DNA of 64,000 bases, taken from assembly GCA_902799955.1 (NCBI GenBank), contig CADCCQ010000010.1:1-64000 (forward strand). Direction: 5' to 3'. Numbering within the stretch: the first letter of the stretch is position 1; each line of letters begins with the position of its first letter. The notes beneath the pieces are model-generated. The model worked only from the letters and a program-made list of their open reading frames with translations. It ran no database searches and was not told the origin of the DNA. This stretch comes from an uncultured bacterium (GTDB lineage: Bacteria > Verrucomicrobiota > Kiritimatiellia > RFP12 > UBA1067). The translations under genes were made by a program, and so were the position numbers. Positions 33,000 through 42,114 of this stretch are shown here, piece after piece.

Positions 33000-34547
33000 A
33001 TGGAGAATGCAGAGGAGATGAAGGCGTTCGTGGAGTCCGGCAATGCAGTGATGGGAATCGAGCTTGGTTCGACGCGCATCAAGGCCGTGGTGATAGACGA
33101 CCGCTTCCGCGTGGTGGCGCAGGGCGCCCACGACTGGGAGAACAGCCTGGTGGACGGCGTGTGGAGCTATTCGCTCGACGACGTTGGCGAGGGCGTGCGC
33201 GACGCGTTCGCGAAATGCGCGGCGGACGTGGAGGCGAAGTGCGGCGTGAAGCTCGAGAGGCTCGCCGCGCTTGGCGTCTCCGGCATGATGCACGGATACC
33301 TGCCGTTCGACGGCGATGACAGGCTGCTTGTTCCGTTCCGCACCTGGCGCAACGTTATGACCGCGGACGCGGCGGCGGAGCTGACGGACCTCTTCAAGTT
33401 CAACATCCCGCAGCGCTGGAGCATCGCGCACTACTATCAGGCGATCCTGCGCGGCGAGTCGCACGTCGGCGCGGTGCGCCGTCTGACGACGCTGGCCGGA
33501 TATGTCCACAAGTGCCTTTCCGGGGAGGACGTCCTCGGCGTGGGCGAGGCGAGCGGGATGTTCCCCGTCGACCCGGCGACGTGCGACTACAATGCGGGGA
33601 TGCTTGCCGCGTTCGACGCTAAGGCAGGCGTGTCGCTGAAGGGGATGCTCCCGAGGGTGCTGAAGGCGGGCGAGGGCGCGGGCGTCCTCACCGAGGAGGG
33701 CGCGAAGTGGCTTGACCCGACGGGGACGCTGAAACCCGGCGCTCTGATGGCCCCGCCGGAGGGCGACGCGGGCACCGGCATGGTCGCGACGAACGCCGTC
33801 GCGCCCGGCACGGGCAACGTCTCCGCAGGCACCTCCGTCTTTGCGATGGTCGTCCTCGACAGGCCGATGAAGGGGTTCTATCCTGAGATCGACGTCGTGA
33901 CGACGCCGACGGGACGCGAGGTCGCGATGGTCCACTGCAACAACTGCACGAACGAGATCAACGCATGGGTCCGGCTGATGGAGGAGGCGGGCGCGGGCCG
34001 CGAGGGCGAAAGCCTGTACGCCAGGCTCTTCGAGGAGTCTCTTAGGGGCGACGCGGACTGCGACGGTGTGGTCGTCGTGCCGTTCCTCTCCGGCGAGCCG
34101 GTGGCGGGGGTGCCGGACGCGATGCTGCGCGTCGTCAGGCGCCCGGATAGCGCGTTCACGCTCGCGAACTTCTTCCGCGCGCAGATATACTCCGCGTTCG
34201 TCTCACTCAGGATCGGGATGGAGATTCTGCTGCGCGAAGGCGTGGACATGAAGTCGCTTGTCGCGCACAGTGGGATCTTCAAGACAAGGGGCGTGGCGCA
34301 GAGGTATCTCGCGGACGCGCTGCGCACTCCCGTCACGTGCCTCGCGACGGCATCCGAGGGCGGCCCGTGGGGCATGGCGGTGCTGGCGGCGTACGCGGCG
34401 TCGGGCGCGGGCGTCGCGCTGGAGGACTACCTCGCCGCAAAGGTGTTCGCGGACGCGGCGGGCGAGACGGTTCCGCCGTCGGAGGACGGCGCGGTCGGAT
34501 TCGACCGCTACCTCGAGAATTTCAAGACGGCCATTGTGGACAAATGA
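33000..34547 (+). CDS. FGGY carbohydrate kinase, ribulokinase-like
   Basis: 515 residues with FGGY signatures: GIELGSTRIKAVVID, LAALGVSGMMHGYL and, near 275, VAPGTGNVSAGTSVFAM. The C-terminal half has LVAHSGIFKTRGVAQRYLADAL, where the kinase grips ATP. Proteins of this type (annotated as ATPase in Bacteroides) sit beside L-arabinose isomerase and AraD; an AraD gene lies 3.5 kb downstream, so L-ribulose is a likely substrate. That assignment is inference. GGAGGG precedes the ATG. The preceding gap holds the hairpin CGCCGCGA/TCGCGGCG. Confidence 0.7.
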   Translation: MENAEEMKAFVESGNAVMGIELGSTRIKAVVIDDRFRVVAQGAHDWENSLVDGVWSYSLDDVGEGVRDAFAKCAADVEAKCGVKLERLAALGVSGMMHGYLPFDGDDRLLVPFRTWRNVMTADAAAELTDLFKFNIPQRWSIAHYYQAILRGESHVGAVRRLTTLAGYVHKCLSGEDVLGVGEASGMFPVDPATCDYNAGMLAAFDAKAGVSLKGMLPRVLKAGEGAGVLTEEGAKWLDPTGTLKPGALMAPPEGDAGTGMVATNAVAPGTGNVSAGTSVFAMVVLDRPMKGFYPEIDVVTTPTGREVAMVHCNNCTNEINAWVRLMEEAGAGREGESLYARLFEESLRGDADCDGVVVVPFLSGEPVAGVPDAMLRVVRRPDSAFTLANFFRAQIYSAFVSLRIGMEILLREGVDMKSLVAHSGIFKTRGVAQRYLADALRTPVTCLATASEGGPWGMAVLAAYAASGAGVALEDYLAAKVFADAAGETVPPSEDGAVGFDRYLENFKTAIVDK

Positions 34548-34552
34548 CACAT

Positions 34553-34576
34553 AATCCCACAATTTCATAATCCACA
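34553..34576. repeat. Short ATAATCCC/ACAATTTC word cluster
   Basis: Three words (CATAATCCC, ACAATTTC, ATAATCC) of the 8-base family lie between the sugar kinase stop and the next ATG. Confidence 0.6.
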
Positions 34577-34582
34577 GTCCCA

Positions 34583-37216
34583 ATGAAACGCCTGTGCGAC
34601 AGTCTGCGCCCGTGCCAGAAGGAGGAGGAGGTCAAGGCCGAGTTTTGCAAGTTCTTCAAGATGAAGATCTTTGCCCTGCGCGGCATCGACCACTATACCG
34701 AACACGTTCTCTTCGAGTTCAAGTACGATCGCAACCTGAAGAACCCCGAGAATGTGGCGCGCGTGTTGGCGCAGACGATGTACTACGCAAGATTGCTGAA
34801 GTACGGAGCGGGGCTGACGAAGTATCCGCTTCCGCCTGTCATCTGCGTGGTGGACAAGAACGAGGCGTTCTTCGCCGACACGAAGGACTACGTGAAGTTC
34901 TACGCTGCGAAAGGCGACCGCTACGATTGGGACCGCGCCCCCTCGACCCCCTGTCCGAAGCTCGTGGGGGACGTGTTGGATTATCTCATGCGGAGGCGCG
35001 GAGACGCGGAGGGTGTTTCGGGGTCTGGGGGCATTGCCCACAGAGATAAAAATCTCTGCGACTCTGCGTCTCTGCGCGAGACAAACCTCCCGTACATCTA
35101 CGACCTCGCGAATCCGGCTGAGGAAGAGCAGTTCGTCGCGAAGTGCCGCGAAAATTTTGCGGCGCAGATGACGTTCTTCGAGTTCCTTGACAAGAAGGCC
35201 ATCACGGAAGAAAACTTCCTTGACGTCTTCGACTACTGGGACGGGCTCTTCGGTGCGTATGTCCGCAACGGGCGCAAGTCGTCGGAATACTTCCTCTCCG
35301 ACATCGAGCAGGGCAAGTCCATCGTCGCGCAGGGTGGACAGGTTCTCTTTTCCGTCCCCGGCGCCGAGGGCTACATTCCGAAGATGCTCCAGCCGGAGAA
35401 GTACCGGCACTTCTGGCAGAGTTACGAGAAGGTGCCGCCGCTGGGTATGACGCGCATCCGCCAGAAGGCCGACCGCCTCACCGAGGACTTCCGCCGCCGC
35501 TTCACCGGCGAGTTCTACACGCCCGTCGAGTTCGCCGCCAAGGGACTCGACTACCTCGAACGCACGATTGGCCGCGAGTGGTGGAAATCGGGCGAGTACC
35601 GCTTCTGGGACATGGCCGCCGGAACGGGCAACCTCGAATTCGAGCTTCCGTCCTCCGCGCTCCCATACTGCTACATCTCAACGCTCGAGGCCGAGGAGGC
35701 CCGCTATTGCCAGAAGATATTTCCTTCGGCGACTTGTTTCCAGTACAACTACCTCGCGGACGACGTTGCCGCGCTTGGCGACACGCTTCCTCTCGGCTAT
35801 GTCCGCAAGATGCCGCCCAAGCTCGTCGCCGACCTCGCGAACCCCAAGTTGAAGTGGATTATCTTCATCAATCCGCCGTTCGCTACGGCGAACAACGTGG
35901 GCGACAGCCTTGGCAAGAAATCGAAGGACGCGGTTTCGATGACGCCCGTGAGACTGTTGATGAACGCCGAGAACTACGGCGAGGCGAGCCGCGAGCTCTA
36001 CACGCAGTTTCTCTTCCGCATATCAAAGGAGTTCAAGAACAGGCAGGCGCATCTCTGCATGTTCTCGCCTCTCAAGTATCTCAACTCCAACAACGACCAG
36101 AAGATACGCGATGGGTTCTTCCAGTGCCAGTACGAACGCGGCTTCATCTTCCCGAGCAAGGCGTTTGCGGGCACGACAGCGCAGTTTCCCGTCGGGTTTC
36201 TCGTCTGGGACCTCGCAAAACGGAAGCATCTTTCGGAGCAGGAGATAACGCTAGATGTGTTCAACCTCGATGTCGAGAAGGAAGGCACAAAGCGAGTTCC
36301 CTCCGTCAGCCGCGACAAGATGCTCAACAAATGGTGTCCGCGCCCGAAATGGGACGGCAAGTCCATCATGCCGACGCTCTCCAGCGGCATCAAGGTGATG
36401 GACGCCAACAAGGACAAGCGCAACCACGTCGCGTCAGGCTTCCTCTGCTCCGTGTCGAGCAATGGCGACGATTTCCAGCACCAGAACAGCGTGTTCATTC
36501 TCTCCGCGCCGTACGCGAACGCGGGCGCGTTCTCGGTGACGCCGGAGAACTTCGAGCGGGCGATGGTGCTCTACACGGTAAAGAAGATTCCAGAGAAATC
36601 CTGGTCGAACGACAAGGACATGTTCTACGCGCCCACGGGAGGGCCGGCCTCCGTGCCGGCCATGGACGGGACAGAGCCCGTCCCTCCCGATGCCGCGACA
36701 GGCCTCCCCTCTGAATTCGTCACGGACTGCGTCGTGTGGGCTGCGTTCTCCAGCAAAAACAACTGCACAGCATTGAAGGATGTGAAGTATCAAGGCGACA
36801 TTTGGCAGATTGCGAACCAGATGTTTCCGTTTTTGCTGGAGGATGTACGCCGATGGCCGTGTGCGCATGGCGACATCGCGGCGCAATTGGCGGCGGCGAA
36901 CGAAGACAGGTTCCTGGCGACATGGCTTGACGCGCACAAGCTGTCGCCCGAGGCGCGATCCGTCATGAGCGCAGCTCGCACGCTCTATCGCGACTTCTAC
37001 GCCAACATCACGCGCACGCCGTGGATGGATTGGAAGATCGAGACCTGGGATGTCGGCTACTATCAGGTTCGCAACGCGATGAAGAACCTCCGCGCCTCCG
37101 CGTCTCCGCGTGAGGAAGATTCTCTTCGCGATGCCCATGACGCGCTTCGCGCCAAGCTTCTGCCGCAGATATACTCCCTTGGATTTCTCAACCCCGACGT
37201 GGAGTATTTCAAATGA
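34583..37216 (+). CDS. Type IIG-like restriction-modification enzyme (N6-adenine methyltransferase with N-terminal nuclease motif)
   Basis: 877 residues. The MTase core carries motif I FWDMAAGTGNLEFE (about 345-358) and motif IV FINPPFATANN (about 430), as in Eco57I-type N6-adenine methylases. The N-terminus (residues 33-48, GIDHYTEHVLFEFKYD) has a D...ExK pattern that could be a PD-(D/E)XK nuclease, so cutting and methylation may be in one chain. At least two segments look repeat-derived and in frame (about residues 134-169 and 686-710), with a third possible at 834-842. It has no partner specificity gene and overlaps the next gene by ATGA. It splits the pentose genes, consistent with an insertion. 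Confidence 0.75.
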   Translation: MKRLCDSLRPCQKEEEVKAEFCKFFKMKIFALRGIDHYTEHVLFEFKYDRNLKNPENVARVLAQTMYYARLLKYGAGLTKYPLPPVICVVDKNEAFFADTKDYVKFYAAKGDRYDWDRAPSTPCPKLVGDVLDYLMRRRGDAEGVSGSGGIAHRDKNLCDSASLRETNLPYIYDLANPAEEEQFVAKCRENFAAQMTFFEFLDKKAITEENFLDVFDYWDGLFGAYVRNGRKSSEYFLSDIEQGKSIVAQGGQVLFSVPGAEGYIPKMLQPEKYRHFWQSYEKVPPLGMTRIRQKADRLTEDFRRRFTGEFYTPVEFAAKGLDYLERTIGREWWKSGEYRFWDMAAGTGNLEFELPSSALPYCYISTLEAEEARYCQKIFPSATCFQYNYLADDVAALGDTLPLGYVRKMPPKLVADLANPKLKWIIFINPPFATANNVGDSLGKKSKDAVSMTPVRLLMNAENYGEASRELYTQFLFRISKEFKNRQAHLCMFSPLKYLNSNNDQKIRDGFFQCQYERGFIFPSKAFAGTTAQFPVGFLVWDLAKRKHLSEQEITLDVFNLDVEKEGTKRVPSVSRDKMLNKWCPRPKWDGKSIMPTLSSGIKVMDANKDKRNHVASGFLCSVSSNGDDFQHQNSVFILSAPYANAGAFSVTPENFERAMVLYTVKKIPEKSWSNDKDMFYAPTGGPASVPAMDGTEPVPPDAATGLPSEFVTDCVVWAAFSSKNNCTALKDVKYQGDIWQIANQMFPFLLEDVRRWPCAHGDIAAQLAAANEDRFLATWLDAHKLSPEARSVMSAARTLYRDFYANITRTPWMDWKIETWDVGYYQVRNAMKNLRASASPREEDSLRDAHDALRAKLLPQIYSLGFLNPDVEYFK
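34985..35090. repeat. In-frame CTCTGCG/GCGGAGA array inside the type IIG gene
   Basis: The left part has GCGGAGACGCGGAG, the right part CTCTGCGTCTCTGCG, i.e. words of 7 bases in opposite sense, an imperfect palindrome. No stop codon falls in the coding frame. Confidence 0.75.
36640..36712. repeat. In-frame GGCCGGCCTCCGTGCCGGCC element inside the type IIG gene
   Basis: The element has the palindromic core GGCCGGCCTCCGTGCCGGCC and the pair GGGACAG/CCCGTCCC-like words. It encodes a Pro/Gly-rich loop (GGPASVPAMDGTEPVPPDA). Confidence 0.6.
37085..37110. repeat. Short CTCCGCG word cluster in the type IIG gene
   Basis: CTCCGCGCCTCCGCGTCTCC, three 7-base words matching the right half of the 35.0-kb element. 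It encodes LRASASPRE. Confidence 0.55.
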
Positions 37217-37887
37217 GTGGCTTGAGAATGCCATTTCTTGTTTTATTTGGATGTTGTTATGGGCAAGCAGAGGCCATGACTATTGAAGAGGCGGAGTCGC
37301 AAGTGTTGTCGTCTACAAATTTCTTTGGCGTTTCATTTGCTGAATACCGTTCTCGGGTCGCTGATGCAGTGCCGTTTCTTGCGACAAATGGAACGATGGC
37401 GGCCCGTCAGGCACTTTGCGTCTGGTATGTGGCGGTCGCAGGTTTTTCATCGCCAACAAATTCAGTGGCAGAGCATGATCTTTGGCTTGAAGAACAATCA
37501 ACGAGCTTGTCTGCATATTCACGGTTTCTTCTTGATCCGCAGTTTACAAATGCATGGATGGCTGCTGCTTGCCGAATGGGAGAGTTGCGAAATGAAGCGC
37601 AGTCCTTTGTGAGCCTTCGCAGGAACATGAAAGAACGCTTTTCTGAAAATGGCTTTGCCGCAGACCCAGATGTAATGCGTGCATGGCTTATGCGAGAACA
37701 GGATATTGTATTTGCGCGACAACGTGCATCAGATGTTCTCATTCGTCCTGTTGTAGATGTGTTTGGGAGTCGTGGCATTCCAATGCTTCCGCAAGGGGAA
37801 AGGTTTGCGTTCGCTTCAAACTATGTTTCGCGAGCGCGGCTTTCAGAGAATGAATCGGCCATTGTCCTAAAGGGATTGAACAAATAA
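37213..37887 (+). CDS. Secreted protein of unknown function
   Basis: 224 residues; the first 22 look like a signal peptide ending AEA. The rest is helical, with FFGVSFAEYRSRVADAVPFL and FSENGFAADPDVMRAWLMREQDIVFARQRASD. No family is recognised. The sequence is clearly more A+T-rich than its neighbours. It overlaps the type IIG gene by four bases and so may have entered with it. The next gene begins 159 bases later behind a promoter. Confidence 0.55.
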   Translation: MSGLRMPFLVLFGCCYGQAEAMTIEEAESQVLSSTNFFGVSFAEYRSRVADAVPFLATNGTMAARQALCVWYVAVAGFSSPTNSVAEHDLWLEEQSTSLSAYSRFLLDPQFTNAWMAAACRMGELRNEAQSFVSLRRNMKERFSENGFAADPDVMRAWLMREQDIVFARQRASDVLIRPVVDVFGSRGIPMLPQGERFAFASNYVSRARLSENESAIVLKGLNK

Positions 37888-38007
37888 CAATGTCAACATT
37901 CATTCAGCTGGCATTGATACGCGTTATAAGCACCCCTCCAACCACAAGGAGAGTGGATGGGTGGTTCTTCGCCAATTTTCCCAGGTATTTGTATTTGTGA
38001 TATTGGT

Positions 38008-38024
38008 GGTGTTTGTGGTAAAAT
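38008..38024 (+). promoter_or_regulatory. Promoter of araD
   Basis: GGTGTTTGTGGTAAAAT matches 12 of 17 positions of the TTTTGTTGTGGTATAAT promoter core. The -10 variant is TAAAAT, 22 bases before the start codon. Confidence 0.55.
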
Positions 38025-38046
38025 GTAGGGGAAGGAGAGATTGTGG

Positions 38047-38754
38047 ATGCTTGAGAAACTGAAGGAAGAAGTCTATGCCGCCAACCAGAGGCTCGTAGCC
38101 TCCGGGCTTGTCGTGCTGACGTGGGGGAACGCGTCGGGGTTCGACCCCGATTCGGGGCTCATGGTCATAAAGCCGTCGGGCGTCGACTACGGAAGCATGA
38201 CGGTGGACGACATGGTCGTCGTAGACCTCGACGGGAACGTCGTAGAGGGGCGGCTGCGCCCGTCGTCCGACACTCCGACGCACCTTGAGCTGTACCGTTG
38301 CTTCGAAGGCGTAAAGGGCGTCGTCCACACTCATTCCGTGGAGGCGACGGCATGGGCGCAGGCTTACCAGGAGATTCCGTGCTACGGGACGACGCACGCC
38401 GACACCTTTCGAGGGCCGGTGCCCCTCACCCGCATCCTGACCAAGGAGGAGGTCGCCTCCGCCTACGAGCTGAACACCGGGCGCGCAATCGTCGAGCGCT
38501 TCCGCGGCCTCGAGCCGCTGGCGACGCCGGGGGTCCTCGTCGCCGGACACGCCCCGTTCACCTGGGGGAAGAGCGCGGCGGACGCCGTGGACCACGCAAT
38601 CGCGCTGGAGGCGATAGCGAAGATGGCGCGGCTGACGGAGGAGGTTAGCCCCATCACGCCAGCCGCCGAGCTCCCGGCCTACGTGGCGGACAAGCACTAC
38701 CAGCGAAAGCACGGGCGCAACGCATATTACGGGCAGGAGAACGGAAGGGTTTGA
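38047..38754 (+). CDS. araD: L-ribulose-5-phosphate 4-epimerase
   Basis: Interconverts L-ribulose 5-phosphate and D-xylulose 5-phosphate, the last step of L-arabinose use. The 235 residues have the class II aldolase/AraD fold: GNASGFD, KPSGVDYGSM, TPTHLELYRCF, VHTHSVEATAWAQ (metal-binding His), YGTTHAD, and near the end YQRKHGRNAYYGQ. I start at the ATG at 38047, where AAGGAGA lies nine bases upstream. It links to the two FGGY kinases at 31.4-34.5 kb; arabinose isomerase is not present. It has its own promoter and is separated from the kinases by the type IIG gene. Confidence 0.93.
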   Translation: MLEKLKEEVYAANQRLVASGLVVLTWGNASGFDPDSGLMVIKPSGVDYGSMTVDDMVVVDLDGNVVEGRLRPSSDTPTHLELYRCFEGVKGVVHTHSVEATAWAQAYQEIPCYGTTHADTFRGPVPLTRILTKEEVASAYELNTGRAIVERFRGLEPLATPGVLVAGHAPFTWGKSAADAVDHAIALEAIAKMARLTEEVSPITPAAELPAYVADKHYQRKHGRNAYYGQENGRV

Positions 38755-38880
38755 GTGTTTGGGTTGGGAGTGTGATTGGCGAATGCCGACCATAGCGTGT
38801 CGCGTGTCGCCTGTCGCGTGAAGAACGACGAATTGAGAATGAAGAACAGAAGAATGTAAGCGAAAACAAGAAGGGATAAA
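38755..38880. repeat. Intergenic repeat words behind araD
   Basis: GAGTGTTTGGGTTGGGAGTG (compare 9738-9786), then GCGTGTCGCGTGTCGCCTGTCGCG words with TCGGCATTCG-like flanks (compare 3890-3920, opposite sense) and GAATTGAGAATGAAGAACAG. No gene is visible. Confidence 0.65.
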
Positions 38881-38883
38881 AGT

Positions 38884-40089
38884 ATGGGAATGACATGCAT
38901 CGCCCTCGCGGCCATAACGCTGGTCTCGCCGAGGAGCGGAGAGGTGATGACCACGATCACCGACGAGCAGATCAAGGTGTTCGCCGGCTCGAACACGGTG
39001 CAGAGGGCGCAGATCCTCAAGGAGGTGAACAAGAAGCCCAACAGGCTGGCGTGGCGCCGGCAGCGTCCGCTCGTCATGAGATGGCGCACGACCGAGCACG
39101 AGAAGGGGCCGTGGCGCATCCGCATCGGCACGAAGGACGACCTCTCCGACGCGAGGGACATCTGGCTTGACACCGAGACCGCAAAGCGCGTGAAGGCCAA
39201 GGACGGCAAGTCCTCGACCTGGACGTATTCCATTGCGAACCCCAACCTTGAGCTCGGTCGGACGTACTACTGGCAGGTGTGGAGCAGGGTGAAATGCTCG
39301 AAGCACTCGTGCGGCTTCACATACCCCGACAAGTGCAAGTGCGGCAGGACGAAGCACGGCAACATATCGCCGGTGTCGTCGTTCTCGACGGACGACACGC
39401 CGCCGCGCTGGATACGCCTCGAAGGACGCGTCAGCAACTTCCGCGACCTCGGCGGATGGAAGACCTCCGACGGGGGCCGCGTCCGCCTCGGCCTCGTCTA
39501 CCGCGGACAGGGGCTTAACGACAACAGCGTCGCCGGGTTCGAGCCCGGCCGCAACCGCCTGATGGTCGAGGACGTCCTGTACATGAAGAAGGTGCTAGGG
39601 ATAAAGACGGACCTTGACCTGCGCAGCCCGCGCGAGGTCGCGGGCATGACCGAGTCCCCGCTCGGCGAGGGCGTCCAGTTCGTGAACCGTTCGTCGTCCG
39701 CCTACAGGCACATAGTGGAGAAGGACGCGAAGAAGACGATGGCCGAGAACTTCCGCTTGTTCTGCGACAGGGCGAACTACCCGGTGTACTTCCACTGCAT
39801 CGCGGGGGCGGACAGGACCGGTTCGCTCGCGTACGTCCTGAACGGGCTTCTCGGCGTCGCGAAGGAGGACCTGGAACGCGACTGGGAGTCGACGTTCTAC
39901 CCGGGCACATACGCGGACAAGCCGCTCGGCAGCCGTTCGTGCAGCCATTTCGACAGGGCGTTCGCGAAGTACGGCAAGAAGGGCGACTCCCTCCAGAAGC
40001 GGATTGAGCTCTACCTCCTCGACTGCGGCGTGACGCCCGAGGAGATCGAGAAGTTCAAGGGCATAATGCTTGAGCGGGACGTGAAATGA
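38884..40089 (+). CDS. Secreted tyrosine-protein phosphatase with fibronectin-like domain
   Basis: 401 residues. A short hydrophobic stretch (3-15) suggests export. Residues 55-135 resemble a fibronectin type III fold (LVMRWRTTEHEKGPWRIRIG...ELGRTYYWQVWSRVKC). The C-terminal half is a Tyr_phosphatase3 enzyme: NFRDLGGW, LVYRGQGL and the P-loop HCIAGADRTG with catalytic Cys and Arg. Acting outside the cell, it may remove phosphate from sugars, lipids or proteins. An alternative ATG at 38947 follows GGAGAGG and would lose the export signal. Its stop overlaps the rsgA start (ATGA). Confidence 0.8.
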   Translation: MGMTCIALAAITLVSPRSGEVMTTITDEQIKVFAGSNTVQRAQILKEVNKKPNRLAWRRQRPLVMRWRTTEHEKGPWRIRIGTKDDLSDARDIWLDTETAKRVKAKDGKSSTWTYSIANPNLELGRTYYWQVWSRVKCSKHSCGFTYPDKCKCGRTKHGNISPVSSFSTDDTPPRWIRLEGRVSNFRDLGGWKTSDGGRVRLGLVYRGQGLNDNSVAGFEPGRNRLMVEDVLYMKKVLGIKTDLDLRSPREVAGMTESPLGEGVQFVNRSSSAYRHIVEKDAKKTMAENFRLFCDRANYPVYFHCIAGADRTGSLAYVLNGLLGVAKEDLERDWESTFYPGTYADKPLGSRSCSHFDRAFAKYGKKGDSLQKRIELYLLDCGVTPEEIEKFKGIMLERDVK

Positions 40090-40961
40090 CGCTGCTGGAG
40101 CGATACGGCTGGCGCGGGGCGGTGGAGCCCGGGATCGCGCGCGTTACGAGCGCCCACGGCGACTACTACCGCATAGTCTGCAACGAATCCGCCGAGCCGA
40201 TCCTGGCGAGGAAGAAGAAGAGCGCGTTCGCGAGGCGCGTGCGCCAGGAGGGCGGCGAGGGCCCGTTCCGCCGCGTCGAGCGCGTCGAGGAGGGCGACGA
40301 GCGTCTTACGCCGATAACGGGCGACTTCGTTACGATACGCCACAACGAGCAGGGCGAGTCGTTCATCACCGGCATCCTGCCGCGCATCTCGCGCTTCGAG
40401 CGGAGGGACCCGACGGCGCGCCGGAAGTCGCAGACTCTCGCAGTCAACTTCAACGTCCTCTTCATCATGATGTCCCTCACCGAGAACTTCTCGCTGCCGA
40501 GGCTCCGCCGCTACCTCGCCCTCTGCGACACGCTGGGCGAGGCGAAGGCGGTCGTGGTGCTGACGAAGCGCGACCTCGCGGACGCCGAGACGGCCGCGGC
40601 GCGCCTCGGGGAGGTGCGCTCGCTCGGATGCGAGGCCGTCGCCGTGTCGGCGGCGACTGGCGAGGGGATGGACGACATCCGCGCGTACGAGAGTCCGGGC
40701 GCGACGCTCGCGTTCATCGGCAGTTCCGGCGTCGGGAAGTCCACGCTCCTCAACGCGCTCGCCGGCGAGGAGCTGGCCGCGACCCAGGAGGTGCAGGAGT
40801 GGAACGGCAAGGGCCGCCACACGACGACGGTGCGCAGCCTCGTGATGCTGCCGTCAGGCGCGATGGTCGTGGACACCCCCGGCATCAGGGAGATAGGCAT
40901 GGTCGGCGAGGACGACGCGGTGCTTGTCAAGGGCGAGTCAACCCACAGGTGGAGGAAGTGA
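40086..40961 (+). CDS. rsgA: Ribosome small-subunit GTPase RsgA, lacking the zinc domain
   Basis: Circularly permuted GTPase that helps mature the 30S subunit. Of the 291 residues, the N-terminal OB fold (1-95) includes PITGDFVTI, and the GTPase has G4 LTKRDLAD, G5 VAVSAATGEGMDDI, G1 GSSGVGKSTLLNAL and G3 DTPGIREIG in permuted order. The usual Cys/His-rich zinc module that follows G3 is missing: the chain ends 18 residues later with KGESTHRWRK. The next frame starts immediately, with no shifted Cys-rich remnant, so this looks like a real short form. The upstream gene overlaps by four bases. Confidence 0.85.
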   Translation: MTLLERYGWRGAVEPGIARVTSAHGDYYRIVCNESAEPILARKKKSAFARRVRQEGGEGPFRRVERVEEGDERLTPITGDFVTIRHNEQGESFITGILPRISRFERRDPTARRKSQTLAVNFNVLFIMMSLTENFSLPRLRRYLALCDTLGEAKAVVVLTKRDLADAETAAARLGEVRSLGCEAVAVSAATGEGMDDIRAYESPGATLAFIGSSGVGKSTLLNALAGEELAATQEVQEWNGKGRHTTTVRSLVMLPSGAMVVDTPGIREIGMVGEDDAVLVKGESTHRWRK

Positions 40962-40962
40962 A

Positions 40963-42108
40963 GTGATTAAGACGATTTTCACGGTGATCCCGTTTGTGTT
41001 TGCGGCGCTTGTGTTCGCCGCGTTCGTCGTGCCCGCCAAGGTCCGGGTTCGGGTCCAGGCGATCATGGCGATGTTCCTCCTGTTCTGCTCGTCGAAGTTC
41101 CTGTGCTTTAGCGCCTTCGGGGGCGATGCGTTCGCGCCGGAACTCCCGGAGCGCATGATATGGTTCTGGGGATGGGCGTATTCCGGGATGTGCTTCCTCG
41201 CGGCGTTCTCCGTCGTGCTCGGGCCCGTCCGCCGCTTTCTCGAGCGGCGCTCCGTCGCGCCGCGCACTGTGCGGTGGCTGTGGCTCGCGGGGCTTCCCGC
41301 CCTGTCGTGGACGCTGTCCGCCGTCGGCGTGTGGAACGGCGTAAAGCCCCCCGAGGTGCATACGGTCGAGGTCGAGTTCGAGAACCTCCCGGAGTCGCTG
41401 GACGGCTATCGCGTCCTACAGATCTCCGACATCCACGCCAGCGCCTCCGCGCGGCGCTGGCGCACGAAGGCGATAGTCGACGCGGCGAACGCCGCCGGCG
41501 CGGACATGATCTGCCTCACGGGCGACAACGCCGACGGCCTATCGCAGGTCCGCAAATACGACATTGAGCCGATAAGGAACCTCAAGGCCCGCGACGGTGT
41601 CTACGCGGTCACGGGCAACCACGAATACTACTTCGACACCTTCGGGTGGATGGCGTTCTACGACTCTATCGGCATCAAGTTCCTCGTGAACGAATGCGTG
41701 TTCCCGCGCCCCGGCCTCGCCGTCGCCGGCGTGAACGACCTCGTGTGCGAACGCGCCTGGGAGCCGCTGCCAGATCCGGACGCCGCGCTGGCCTCCGCTA
41801 CGAACGGGGAGTTCCGCATCCTCCTCCAGCACAGGCCGTACATGAAGTACGAGCACATCGTCGGAAGGGAGATGAAGGAGCACGTAGACTTCCAGCTGTC
41901 GGGACACTCGCACGGCGGGATATGCCCCGTTGCGGACAGGCTCATCGCGATGTTCAACGGCGGCTATGTGCGCGGCCTCTACCGCAATGCCGGGAACGCC
42001 GAGGTGCTGTGCGTCTCGCCGGGCGCGGGGCAGTGGGCCGGATTCCCGGTCAGGTTCTTCAACGACCCGGAGATCACACTCTACATCCTCAGGAGAAAGG
42101 CAAAGTGA
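40963..42108 (+). CDS. Membrane-anchored metallophosphoesterase (YkuE-like)
   Basis: 381 residues from GTG at 40963, with GGAGG eight bases upstream and one base after the rsgA stop. The first 140 residues have four or five membrane helices. The calcineurin-like phosphoesterase domain follows: LQISDIHAS (first metal site), MICLTGDNADG, VTGNHEYYFD (GNHE) and LSGHSHGGI (GHSHGG). This matches YkuE-type membrane metallophosphatases, which act at the outer face of the membrane; the natural substrate is unknown. It is followed by the aminoacylase gene six bases later. Confidence 0.85.
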   Translation: MIKTIFTVIPFVFAALVFAAFVVPAKVRVRVQAIMAMFLLFCSSKFLCFSAFGGDAFAPELPERMIWFWGWAYSGMCFLAAFSVVLGPVRRFLERRSVAPRTVRWLWLAGLPALSWTLSAVGVWNGVKPPEVHTVEVEFENLPESLDGYRVLQISDIHASASARRWRTKAIVDAANAAGADMICLTGDNADGLSQVRKYDIEPIRNLKARDGVYAVTGNHEYYFDTFGWMAFYDSIGIKFLVNECVFPRPGLAVAGVNDLVCERAWEPLPDPDAALASATNGEFRILLQHRPYMKYEHIVGREMKEHVDFQLSGHSHGGICPVADRLIAMFNGGYVRGLYRNAGNAEVLCVSPGAGQWAGFPVRFFNDPEITLYILRRKAK

Positions 42109-42114
42109 CAAGCC

